From Desulfotomaculum sp. (GTDB lineage Bacteria > Bacillota > Desulfotomaculia > Desulfotomaculales > Nap2-2B): a DNA stretch of 52,509 bases. How positions within the stretch are numbered: position 1 is the stretch's first letter; each line of letters opens with the position of its first letter. Location: positions 1-52,509 of the forward strand of contig DOTD01000062.1 in assembly GCA_003513005.1 (NCBI GenBank), given 5' to 3'. This document shows positions 16,886-24,647 of this stretch, piece by piece. The notes beneath the pieces are model-generated. The model ran no database searches. It was not told where the DNA came from and was given only the letters and a program-made list of their open reading frames with translations. The position numbers and the translations under genes are program-made.

Positions 16886-17289
16886 CTACTACCACGTATG
16901 ATCTGCAAATAATCCCTGGGCGTACAAATAAGGACACCCTGGATAATTTGACCTCGATAGGCGCTAAAGTACTGTAGATCCCCAGTGATTAAATGCGTGG
17001 AGCGTGCTTGCACAGCAGCTAGAAGCACGGGGCGATCTTTTTCCGGCAGGATTGCCGGACAGGGCATTTTCGGGTCGGCATCCGGAACTATCTCCACTTC
17101 CGCCAACAAATCTTTAAGCCGTTTGAACTGCCCAGGGCTGGAAAGGTTACGTATAGCTTCTTCAATTACATAGGCGGATGCCAGTAATCTGCACTGTTTC
17201 TGTCTGCTCATCTTCCGGAACACTTCCAGGCTGGGACTCCCGTAGGCTATGGAAAACAATACGTTGGCGTCCAAAAACAACCGGTTCAT
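16882..17289 (-). CDS. PIN-domain toxin (VapC-like)
   Basis: PIN-domain toxins are Mg-dependent endoribonucleases. The 135-aa protein has an N-terminal acidic residue in FLDANVLFSIAYGS, a middle Glu in VIEEAIRNL, Asp in PEKDRPVLLAA and a C-terminal THLITGDLQYF, the expected acidic cluster. Its ATG overlaps the antitoxin stop (TAATG at 17288-17292 on the minus strand), so the pair is translationally coupled. It belongs to the looser PIN group also annotated as putative toxins. Confidence 0.8.
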   Translation of the reverse strand: MNRLFLDANVLFSIAYGSPSLEVFRKMSRQKQCRLLASAYVIEEAIRNLSSPGQFKRLKDLLAEVEIVPDADPKMPCPAILPEKDRPVLLAAVQARSTHLITGDLQYFSAYRGQIIQGVLICTPRDYLQIIRGSS

Positions 17290-17585
17290 TAAATATTGCC
17301 GGACCTTTCATGCGGTATATTTTCCGGGTCCAAACCAAGCTTTTTTACCTCGGATACCGCCCATGCGTAGTCTTCCGCAGTTAAAGCATTATTTAATAAA
17401 AACTGCGCCTTTCTCTCCGGTGTATAAATTTCAACAGACAGAGCCACCCCAGGACGCAAAAGAATGCCCTCCGGCCGCGGTTCCGCAATCAACAGAGTCC
17501 CTTCTTCCAGACTGTATTCCTTGCGCAAGCCGGCAGGAATTACTACTGCTCCCCTTTTTCCAACTTTTATGGTTTCAGCATTCAC
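17289..17585 (-). CDS. AbrB/MazE-type antitoxin
   Basis: The swapped-hairpin DNA-binding domain is at the N-terminus (IKVGKRGAVVIPAGLRKEYSL), followed by a C-terminal tail that should block the toxin. I prefer the GTG at 17585, 7 nt after AGAGGTG, over the TTG at 17591, giving 98 aa. It is probably autorepressed at the promoter just upstream, as is usual for these modules. Confidence 0.8.
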   Translation of the reverse strand: MNAETIKVGKRGAVVIPAGLRKEYSLEEGTLLIAEPRPEGILLRPGVALSVEIYTPERKAQFLLNNALTAEDYAWAVSEVKKLGLDPENIPHERSGNI

Positions 17586-17606
17586 GAACAATCACCTCTG
17601 ATCATC

Positions 17607-17635
17607 AGAATATCTTATTGTCCGATATTTGTCAA
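17607..17635 (-). promoter_or_regulatory. Promoter of the toxin-antitoxin pair
   Basis: On the minus strand TTGACA (17630-17635), a 17-bp spacer and TATTCT (17607-17612) lie about 20 nt upstream of the antitoxin start. Confidence 0.75.
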
Positions 17636-17753
17636 TGACATATAATCATCTAAGCTTCACAAAATTCAAGAAGGAATTTCCAACACAAAAAAAGAAAGTA
17701 AATGTAATACTAAAGATACTTGCAAAAAAACGGAAGGATATCTATAAAAAAAG

Positions 17754-18740
17754 ATGAATATACTGGTCACCGGAGGCGCCGGTTATATCGGCAGCCATAC
17801 CGTAAAGGAACTAATCAAGAATAACCACCATGTAATAGTTCTGGACAACCTGAGCAAGGGGCGCCGGAAGGCTGTTTTAAAAGCAAAATTTATACATGGC
17901 GACATCGGTAACAAAAAGTTTCTTACAGAACTGTTAAAATCGGAAAAAATTGAGGCAATTGTACACTTCGCCGCCAGCAGCCTGGTTGGCGAATCGATGG
18001 TAAAACCTGCGGAATATTACCGGAACAACCTGGTTAACGGCTTAAGCATTTTAGACGCAATGCGCGATGCTAAAGTAGAAAGCATTGTCTTTTCTTCGAC
18101 TGCCGCTGTTTACGGCGAGCCGGCCGTGATTCCGATTCTTGAAGATAATCCAACCGTACCAACCAATACATACGGGGCCACAAAGCTTGCCCTGGAAGGC
18201 GCAATGAACTGGTACAGCCAGGCCTATGGATTAAGGTGCATTTCACTGCGCTATTTTAACGCTGCGGGCGCCGATCCTGAAGGTGAACTGGGAGAGGACC
18301 ATAACCCTGAAACACATCTGATCCCCCTGGTGTTAAAAGCCGCTCTCTGCTTAGCGCCGGATATAAAGATTTTCGGCAGCGACTACCCTACTCCGGACGG
18401 AACCTGCATCAGGGATTACATTCACGTGACTGATCTGGCTGCTGCCCATATCCTGGCTGTCGAAGCTCTCGCCAATGGCGCAAAAACCAATACATACAAT
18501 CTGGGAAACGGTTTGGGGTACTCTGTTCAGAAAGTAATCCATACAACCGAGGGGGTTATAGGAAGAGAATTAAATAAAAAGATAATAGAAAGGCGCCCGG
18601 GAGACCCTGCAGTTTTGGTGGCCAGTTCAGAGAAGATTAAAAAGGAGCTGAACTGGAAACCTTACCTGAACGACCTGCGCACAATAATTGAAACTGCCTG
18701 GAAGTGGCATAAAGCGCATCCCGGGGGCTATGAGATATAA
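17754..18740 (+). CDS. galE: UDP-glucose 4-epimerase
   Basis: GalE interconverts UDP-glucose and UDP-galactose with bound NAD. The 328-aa SDR protein has the glycine-rich GGAGYIGSHTVKEL at residues 7-20, FSSTAAVYGEP with the catalytic Ser/Thr, YGATKLALE with the Tyr-x3-Lys pair, and RYFNAAGADPEGELGEDH, a segment specific to GalE. The start has only GGAAGG about 15 nt upstream. A second epimerase follows 20 nt later, so the two probably supply cell-surface polysaccharide sugars. Confidence 0.93.
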   Translation: MNILVTGGAGYIGSHTVKELIKNNHHVIVLDNLSKGRRKAVLKAKFIHGDIGNKKFLTELLKSEKIEAIVHFAASSLVGESMVKPAEYYRNNLVNGLSILDAMRDAKVESIVFSSTAAVYGEPAVIPILEDNPTVPTNTYGATKLALEGAMNWYSQAYGLRCISLRYFNAAGADPEGELGEDHNPETHLIPLVLKAALCLAPDIKIFGSDYPTPDGTCIRDYIHVTDLAAAHILAVEALANGAKTNTYNLGNGLGYSVQKVIHTTEGVIGRELNKKIIERRPGDPAVLVASSEKIKKELNWKPYLNDLRTIIETAWKWHKAHPGGYEI

Positions 18741-18760
18741 AATAAATTGGGGGTGAGCAA

Positions 18761-19711
18761 ATGACAATTAAAAATAAAAGAGTTGTTATTACCGGCGGAG
18801 CCGGCTTTATCGGATCTCATATAGTTGAAGAGTTATATAGGGATAACGAGGCAATAATTATAGACGATCTTTCTACCGGTAAGCTTGAGAATATAGAACC
18901 ATTTCTGACCAACAAACACGTCCGGTTTGTCAACGGCAGTATAACTGATCTGCCGCTTCTTCAGTCAACCTTCCAGGGCGCCGATTATATCTTCCATGAA
19001 GCCGCTGTAACATCGGTACCCAAAAGCATATCAGACCCTTTAACAACTAATGAGGTAAATATAAAGGGTACTCTAAACGTACTAACAGCAGCCCGTGATA
19101 ATAAAGCTAAAAAGGTTGGTTACGCTTCCTCATCCGCTGTTTATGGAAATAACCCGAATATGCCCTTAAGAGAGGAATATACTCCGCAACCCTTATCCCC
19201 TTATGCGGTATCCAAAATAACAGGTGAATATTACTGTAAAATATTTTCAGAAATTTACGGCCTGTCTACAGTTTCCCTGCGTTATTTTAATGTTTACGGC
19301 CCGCGCCAGGACCCGGAATCACAGTATGCAGCGGTAATACCTATATTTATTAGAAAGCTGTTAGCTAAAGAAAGCCCTGTAATCTATGGTGATGGAGAAC
19401 AGACAAGGGATTTTATCTTTGTAAAAGATGTAGTAACGGCTAATATCTTAACCGTTTCAAATGATATTACGGGGTCAGTGAATGTTGGTTCTGGAAAAAC
19501 TACGACCATAAATTCGTTAGCTAATATTTTAAGCGAACTTCTAGAAAAGAATACGGGGGGTATTAAACCTATCCGCACTGAACCCAGACAAGGGGATCCC
19601 CTTAGAAGTCAGGCAGATATAAATAAGATTAACGCCTTTAATTTTATTCAACAGTATACACTAGAAAAAAGTCTTGAAATAACAATAAAATATCATAGAC
19701 AGCTTGCCTAA
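18761..19711 (+). CDS. NAD-dependent nucleotide-sugar epimerase/dehydratase
   Basis: This 316-aa extended SDR has GGAGFIGSHIVEEL near the N-terminus, ASSSAVYGNNP, the active-site YAVSK and RYFNVYGPRQDP. The last pattern is typical of UDP-GlcNAc(A) 4-epimerases (WbpP/Gne type) and related enzymes, so a UDP-sugar 4-epimerase is most likely; the exact substrate is not decided. A GGGGGTGA ribosome binding site precedes the ATG. It is in a two-gene operon with galE. Confidence 0.87.
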   Translation: MTIKNKRVVITGGAGFIGSHIVEELYRDNEAIIIDDLSTGKLENIEPFLTNKHVRFVNGSITDLPLLQSTFQGADYIFHEAAVTSVPKSISDPLTTNEVNIKGTLNVLTAARDNKAKKVGYASSSAVYGNNPNMPLREEYTPQPLSPYAVSKITGEYYCKIFSEIYGLSTVSLRYFNVYGPRQDPESQYAAVIPIFIRKLLAKESPVIYGDGEQTRDFIFVKDVVTANILTVSNDITGSVNVGSGKTTTINSLANILSELLEKNTGGIKPIRTEPRQGDPLRSQADINKINAFNFIQQYTLEKSLEITIKYHRQLA

Positions 19712-19723
19712 CCGTTTTATTAC

Positions 19724-20644
19724 CTAGGCGCCTTGCTGCAATTTATTAAAGCGAGGCGTAAAATGCAGTTCTTCGAGAAGTTTTGTATATTCATCCGGCT
19801 TTATCTGGTCCCAGGGTTTTTTTAGAATCGATACCAGCACACCTTCAATTACGTTTGTGCCAAATGAACGCCCTTCAAACTCGGGAGTCGAGGTAATCAG
19901 GTAACCGGCGCCCTTTTGGGTTAAGAATTCCACATCTTTAGGTGTGGTAGTATTCGTTATAATTACCTGACCGGTAAGCGCCGGAAGGTAGCGCCTGATG
20001 AAGTGAAAATCTCCTGCGATAACTCTTGCGTTCTGGTAATAGCTGCTGTATTTCTTTACTTTGTCTTCATTGGCGCCTTCCTGCTTTGTTCCCGTGGGAT
20101 AGAGCATTTTAAAGGGCATTCTGACAATGATTGGCAGAAGGATGCGGGCAAGTATTACCAGGCTCGACAGGGACCGGATTGGGCATGGGATGCCCAGGGC
20201 AAAAATCAGGTCTCCAAAGGTTACATTGCAGCCGGCTTCTACAAGCGCTTCTGCCATGCCGAAACGGTCCACACCGCTGACCATCAGGACCGGCGCCCCG
20301 TCAGGAAGGAGATCGGTGTTTTCTTTCAGGTAAGCTATTGTTTGACGCTCAAGAGTGTTTTTAAGGCCGCTTCCGTCTACAACCGGAGTTTCCTTAACAG
20401 CCCTGACGAGCTTCAAGGCATCCTTTATGGCATAGCGTTTTTTGCCGGCGTAAAGGTAAATGTCGATTCCTCCCAGGCCGATTGCGTCTACTTTACCGTC
20501 CAAGCTTTTTAGGACATTGATTGCCTTCTCCAAATCACCGTCTGTTCCCAGCCGGCTGATTTCGAACTGTTCCCCCAGTAATTCCACCTGTACTTTGTGG
20601 TCCCTTGTAGATGAACCGAGGCTTACACTGACTACTTTCTTCAA
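19724..20644 (-). CDS. Uncharacterised protein ('quinate 5-dehydrogenase'-like)
   Basis: The 306-aa protein resembles a family found in Desulfotomaculum-type genomes that pipelines label quinate 5-dehydrogenase, a name I would not trust without a test. Seen are KKVVSVSLGSSTRDHKV, GTDGDLEKAI, DAIGLGGIDIYLYAGKKRY and a hydrophobic stretch (LVILARILLPIIV, about residues 185-197) that could be buried or a membrane anchor. I choose the TTG at 20644, preceded by GGAG, because the extra 20 residues from ATG 20704 are not conserved in type. It has no obvious operon partners. Confidence 0.7.
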   Translation of the reverse strand: MKKVVSVSLGSSTRDHKVQVELLGEQFEISRLGTDGDLEKAINVLKSLDGKVDAIGLGGIDIYLYAGKKRYAIKDALKLVRAVKETPVVDGSGLKNTLERQTIAYLKENTDLLPDGAPVLMVSGVDRFGMAEALVEAGCNVTFGDLIFALGIPCPIRSLSSLVILARILLPIIVRMPFKMLYPTGTKQEGANEDKVKKYSSYYQNARVIAGDFHFIRRYLPALTGQVIITNTTTPKDVEFLTQKGAGYLITSTPEFEGRSFGTNVIEGVLVSILKKPWDQIKPDEYTKLLEELHFTPRFNKLQQGA

Positions 20645-20800
20645 AGCAAAAGCTCCATTTCTGCTATTTTTTATCATTTTAGCTGGAAAACTTAGAATTT
20701 GCAAGATTCACACGAAAAATAACCCTTCGGTTGACATTCAACCAGCCATTCTATATGATAGCTACAATAACTTAGTTTATAGCTTTAAGCGGGTGAACCG

Positions 20801-21544
20801 TTGGACTTTTCTATCTTGAGTTTAATTGATCCTTTAAAGGACATCCCTCTCTATGCGGCGCTGCTTACTATCCCCAGGCAGATCTGGGGAGCAAGCACAA
20901 CGCATGTCTTTTGTAACCTGCAGGGGCGGATTATCCTGAAAAATGACGGATATGAACGTGAAGCCAAGCTGTTCAACCGGTTTGCCAACGACCTGGACAA
21001 GGGGGTTGTCTGGGCGGATAAGGGCTGGCGCAGCACGTGCCATCATTACAACCCGGAGACTAGGCGCGGCATCTGGCCCTGGGCCAGTTCAGCCCAGAAA
21101 TGCGAGGTTTATTATAAGAAGGCTATCAGCTATTGGCAGAGCGGAAATTTCAATAAGGCAATGTTCATGATTGGAGCCGCCGCACATCTTGTACAGGACG
21201 CTTGTGTTCCTCACCACGCCTCCTGTATAATCTGCAACGGCCACCAGGCCTATGAAAACTGGGTGGAGAAAAGGAAGCTTCAGTTCAGGGTTCAGTCGGC
21301 GGGGATATATGATCATAGGGACACGCCACAGGATTGGATAATCGAAAATGCCAGGCTTGCTGGAAAATATTACAGCAGGCTGCGCTCTTTCAATGATTAC
21401 CAGCAGGTTACAGCGGTCCTGCTGCCGATTGCACAGCGTTCCACAGCGGGCTTCCTCAAGTTCTGTTCCAGGCAGTTGCTCCTTCAACCCGTGGAAATCC
21501 ACAAGACGTGTGAACTTTCTTTAACCGGTGCGCCTGCAGGATAA
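20801..21544 (+). CDS. Zinc-dependent phospholipase C family protein
   Basis: The 247-aa protein matches the Zn-PLC (PF00882-type) fold. It has WGASTTHVF at about residues 29-37, ADKGW, CHHYNP and the metal-binding helix AAHLVQDACVPHHA at about 125-138. Secreted PLCs use the N-terminal Trp of the mature chain as a zinc ligand. Here 28 residues precede that Trp, but they lack a clear signal peptide (no basic n-region), so export or processing is uncertain. The start is TTG 20801 with GGGTG upstream. A terminator follows. Confidence 0.78.
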   Translation: MDFSILSLIDPLKDIPLYAALLTIPRQIWGASTTHVFCNLQGRIILKNDGYEREAKLFNRFANDLDKGVVWADKGWRSTCHHYNPETRRGIWPWASSAQKCEVYYKKAISYWQSGNFNKAMFMIGAAAHLVQDACVPHHASCIICNGHQAYENWVEKRKLQFRVQSAGIYDHRDTPQDWIIENARLAGKYYSRLRSFNDYQQVTAVLLPIAQRSTAGFLKFCSRQLLLQPVEIHKTCELSLTGAPAG

Positions 21545-21593
21545 GGATTTTCTGTTCTAATCAACTTAGCTGTTAAATTGTAAAACCTAGAGT

Positions 21594-21616
21594 CCACGGG
21601 CAACCGGGGGTTTTTT
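21594..21616 (+). terminator. Intrinsic terminator after the PLC gene
   Basis: CCACGG and CCGGGG pair (one mismatch) around a GCAA tetraloop and are followed by six T. It ends the plus-strand gene before the convergent yifB. Confidence 0.7.
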
Positions 21617-21629
21617 CTTTTAAAGTTCT

Positions 21630-23192
21630 TTAGCTTGCTCCAAACCAGTATTTTCTTTCCAGACTGCGGTATTGAATTGCCTCCGCTAGGTGGACCGATT
21701 CAATCTGACCGGACTCGTCGAGGTCTGCAATGGTTCGTGAGACCTTTAATATACGGTCATGTGCCCGTGCGCTAAGGTTCAGCTGTGTGAAAGCGCCCCT
21801 TAAGAGAAGCCTGGCTTCCTTGCTTAGGTTACAAAACTTTCTTACCTGCTGGGGCCTCATCATCGCATTGCAGGTTATGGATTTATTGCCGAACCTTTCC
21901 TTCTGAATTTCTCTGGCCTTAACGACCCTTTCTTTTATTGCGGAAGAGGATTCATTTTGTTTTTCTTCCGCCAGTTCAAGGTAAGGCAGACGCGGAACTT
22001 CCAGGTGGATGTCTATCCTGTCAAGCAAAGGGCCGGAAATGCGGCTGATATATCTTTGGATTTGGTACGGGGTACAGGTGCAGGCATGTGTAGGATCTCC
22101 AAAAAAACCGCAGGGGCAGGGGTTCATTGCGCCAACAAGCATAAGCCTGGCAGGAAATGTGGCCACGCTGCTGACTCGTGATATTGTTATAATGCCGTCT
22201 TCCAGTGGTTGGCGAAGCGATTCCAGGGCTTCCCTGGGGAATTCGGGCAGTTCATCAAGAAATAAAACACCATTGTGGGCAAGGCTGATCTCTCCGGGAC
22301 GCGGGCGCCTCCCCCCTCCAATAAGACCTACGGATGATGCGCTGTGGTGCGGGGATCGGAAAGGCCTTTGTATGATCAGGGGCTGACCGGGTTTGATCAG
22401 GCCGGCAAGGCTGTATATTTTGGTTACCTCCAGGGATTCCTCAAACGAAAGATCTGGTAGAATACCAGGCAGTCGCCTGGCCAGCATAGTCTTACCTGAT
22501 CCGGGGCTCCCCAGCATGAGCAAATTATGTCCTCCGGCGGCAGACACTTCCAGCGCACGGCGAGCTGCGATCTGGCCGCGGACGTCGTTCATATCCTCAA
22601 TTACCACTTCCCCGCAGCCGGTTAGTTGAGAGATGTCTAAGTTAAAAGCAGGAATATCTTCCTCTCCTCTTAAGAAGCGGACAAGCTGTTCAAGATTTTC
22701 AACTGGATAAACCCTGATGTCATGGACCAATGCAGCTTCAGCAGCATTTTCAGACGGTACGATTATTTCACCGACCCCCCCTTCCCTGGCAGCCAATGTA
22801 TTCGGCAGAACACCGGTCACCCTGCGAAGACTCCCGTTCAGGGAAAGCTCTCCAATTAGAATGAACCTTGAGAGCGCATCCGGCTCAATCTGGGCGGTAG
22901 CGGCAAGAATACCAGCCGCAATCGGCAGATCGTATAATGGTCCCTCTTTGCGCATATCCGCAGGAGCGAGGTTTACAGTAATCCGCTGGAGGGGATATTG
23001 AAACCCGGAGTTTCTGATGGCTGCACGCACCCTGTCCCGCGACTCTTTGACCGCAGGATCAGGCAGTCCTACCAGGTCGAAACAGGGCAGGCCGTTGGCC
23101 ACGTCAACTTCAACCTGGATAACATGACCGTCAAGGCCGGTAAGAGCTGTGCTTTTAACGGTGGCTAACATTAATCCGTCTCCAAAAGGCAA
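21630..23192 (-). CDS. YifB/ComM family Mg-chelatase-like AAA+ ATPase
   Basis: ComM-type proteins are hexameric helicases that aid branch migration during natural transformation in some bacteria. The 520-aa protein has an N-terminal ChlI/Lon-like domain (GLPCFDLVGLPDPAVKES, NLAPADMRKEGP), the AAA+ Walker A GSPGSGKTMLARRLPGILP at about 208, Walker B LFLDELPEF, and the C-terminal Mg_chelatase_C domain (LSARAHDRILKVSRTIADL). It is divergent from thpR. Confidence 0.92.
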   Translation of the reverse strand: MPFGDGLMLATVKSTALTGLDGHVIQVEVDVANGLPCFDLVGLPDPAVKESRDRVRAAIRNSGFQYPLQRITVNLAPADMRKEGPLYDLPIAAGILAATAQIEPDALSRFILIGELSLNGSLRRVTGVLPNTLAAREGGVGEIIVPSENAAEAALVHDIRVYPVENLEQLVRFLRGEEDIPAFNLDISQLTGCGEVVIEDMNDVRGQIAARRALEVSAAGGHNLLMLGSPGSGKTMLARRLPGILPDLSFEESLEVTKIYSLAGLIKPGQPLIIQRPFRSPHHSASSVGLIGGGRRPRPGEISLAHNGVLFLDELPEFPREALESLRQPLEDGIITISRVSSVATFPARLMLVGAMNPCPCGFFGDPTHACTCTPYQIQRYISRISGPLLDRIDIHLEVPRLPYLELAEEKQNESSSAIKERVVKAREIQKERFGNKSITCNAMMRPQQVRKFCNLSKEARLLLRGAFTQLNLSARAHDRILKVSRTIADLDESGQIESVHLAEAIQYRSLERKYWFGAS

Positions 23193-23279
23193 TATATAGC
23201 AAAATACAAATTCATTATATATTTAATGATATATTTGGAAAAGATATTTTTATAATTATATCATCATTCGACATAATTC

Positions 23280-23308
23280 TTGACAAAAGAAACGTCAGGC
23301 GTTATTTT
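23280..23308 (+). promoter_or_regulatory. Promoter of thpR
   Basis: TTGACA (23280-23285), a 17-bp spacer and TATTTT (23303-23308) lie 20 nt before the thpR ATG. Confidence 0.7.
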
Positions 23309-23327
23309 TTGTTGGGGGTGGGTTTGA

Positions 23328-23906
23328 ATGCAGCAGTTACGACTTTTTTGGGCTGTCAATCTTCCGTTTGAGACAAAAAGGAAACTTAACGGTATTCAGT
23401 TGAAGCTTAGGGACATTCCCTGCGATGTAAAGTGGGCCGAGGAAGAAAACCTCCACTTCACGCTTAAATTTCTAGGCAATGTGGAAGTGTCAGCCGTGCC
23501 TGGCCTTGTGGATTCGGTTAAGGCTGCGCTTGCCGGCGTTCCGGTGTTTACGGTCCGTCCCCTTGGGATGGGATTTTTCCCCGGATCCGCGCGGCCACGG
23601 GTGCTCTGGGTGGGCCTGCAGGGAGAACTGGGCAGGCTTCAGAAAATTTATGAACTGATCAACAGTGCCCACCTTGCCCATGGTTTTCAGCTGGAAAAGC
23701 GGCCTTTTTCTCCGCACCTGACGCTTGCCCGCCTGCGATTCGGGAAGGGTTCGGAAGCGTTTGTCACGAAAGTTAATGAAATGAGCCCCGAGGTTGAGCA
23801 GATTGGCAGTTTAAAGGTAAGATCCGTGGACCTGATGCAGAGTGAACTAAACCGCCGGGGACCTGTATATACGCCGCTGGCTAAAGTCGAACTGGCAGGC
23901 AAATAA
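23328..23906 (+). CDS. thpR: RNA 2',3'-cyclic phosphodiesterase (2'-5' RNA ligase family)
   Basis: ThpR opens 2',3'-cyclic phosphates on RNA ends and can ligate tRNA halves in vitro. The two catalytic HxT motifs are present, HFTLKFLG at about 44-51 and HLTLARLR at about 128-135, with the N-terminal LRLFWAVNLP. The length (192 aa) is normal. A GGGGGTGGG ribosome binding site precedes the ATG. Confidence 0.93.
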   Translation: MQQLRLFWAVNLPFETKRKLNGIQLKLRDIPCDVKWAEEENLHFTLKFLGNVEVSAVPGLVDSVKAALAGVPVFTVRPLGMGFFPGSARPRVLWVGLQGELGRLQKIYELINSAHLAHGFQLEKRPFSPHLTLARLRFGKGSEAFVTKVNEMSPEVEQIGSLKVRSVDLMQSELNRRGPVYTPLAKVELAGK

Positions 23907-23909
23907 GGT

Positions 23910-24260
23910 TTAAATAAGGCCTGCCCGGCGAAAAGAAGAACAGAAGCGATGAAGGTAAATACAACCGTTTCCCGCGGAGCGGAGCAGGATTTCGGCAGCA
24001 GCCAGGAAATTCTGGGCTTTTACTTTTGGGTCTGAAAGGTACATAGCCAGCAGTCCCCTGACTACCAGGAGATGAAAGAGCGGATCAGAAAGTCCGCCGG
24101 CTTCCGAAAGGGATTTTTCGATAATGTATTCAAGTCTTTGAACGGTTTGTGACGGACAGGAATAGTAACTGGCAAAATTAAGGTCTCCCCCGGCAATGTC
24201 TTCCTGCTGATCAATAAAGTAGTCGAGCAGTATATTCAATTCCTCACTGGAAAATTTCAA
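23910..24260 (-). CDS. Hypothetical protein (116 aa)
   Basis: I do not recognise this protein. It is predicted to be mostly helical (SSEELNILLDYFIDQQEDIAGG..., VRGLLAMYL, QNFLAAAEILLRSAG) with no signal peptide. It is convergent with thpR, 3 nt apart, and divergent from the acylphosphatase gene. The codon pattern looks like its neighbours. Confidence 0.55.
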   Translation of the reverse strand: MKFSSEELNILLDYFIDQQEDIAGGDLNFASYYSCPSQTVQRLEYIIEKSLSEAGGLSDPLFHLLVVRGLLAMYLSDPKVKAQNFLAAAEILLRSAGNGCIYLHRFCSSFRRAGLI

Positions 24261-24299
24261 ACTTAACCACCTGTATTAGTATAACCAGGGGGGGCTTAT

Positions 24300-24578
24300 A
24301 TGCTTCGCAAACATTTTTTTGTAAGCGGCCGTGTTCAGGGTGTTTACTACCGGGTTTTTGTGCGGGAAACAGCCTGGGAAACAGGCGTGAAGGGATGGGT
24401 TAGAAACAGGCGCGACGGACGTGTCGAGGCGATTATGGAGGGCGGGCCGGATGCCATAGATGAAGCAATACGCCGCTGCCGGCAGGGTCCGCCGGGAGCG
24501 TTCATTGAAAAGATCGATATTGATGTAGAGCCATTTACCGGGGAGTTTAACGACTTCAAAATAGTTTCCACTGTCTAG
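24300..24578 (+). CDS. Acylphosphatase
   Basis: This 92-aa enzyme hydrolyses carboxyl-phosphate bonds such as those in acetyl phosphate or 1,3-bisphosphoglycerate. The signature loop GRVQGVYYRVFVRE carries the phosphate-binding Arg, and GWVRNRRDGRVE carries the catalytic Asn. The usual GF after GV is YY here, a mild variant. GGGGGG just before the ATG acts as ribosome binding site. Confidence 0.93.
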   Translation: MLRKHFFVSGRVQGVYYRVFVRETAWETGVKGWVRNRRDGRVEAIMEGGPDAIDEAIRRCRQGPPGAFIEKIDIDVEPFTGEFNDFKIVSTV

Positions 24579-24604
24579 TATTTCTATTGCCCTCTTATTG
24601 GCGG

Positions 24605-24633
24605 TTGCCATGCCTGCCATTCTTTACTATAAT
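24605..24633 (+). promoter_or_regulatory. Promoter of recJ
   Basis: TTGCCA (24605-24610), a 17-bp spacer and TATAAT (24628-24633) end 14 nt before the recJ ATG, leaving a very short leader with AAGGTGG as ribosome binding site. Confidence 0.65.
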
Positions 24634-24647
24634 TCTTTTAAGGTGGT

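Noticed and set aside
20003..20512. 169-aa plus-strand ORF
   Set aside because: Shadow on the opposite strand of the conserved 19724-20644 gene; no motif or ribosome binding site.
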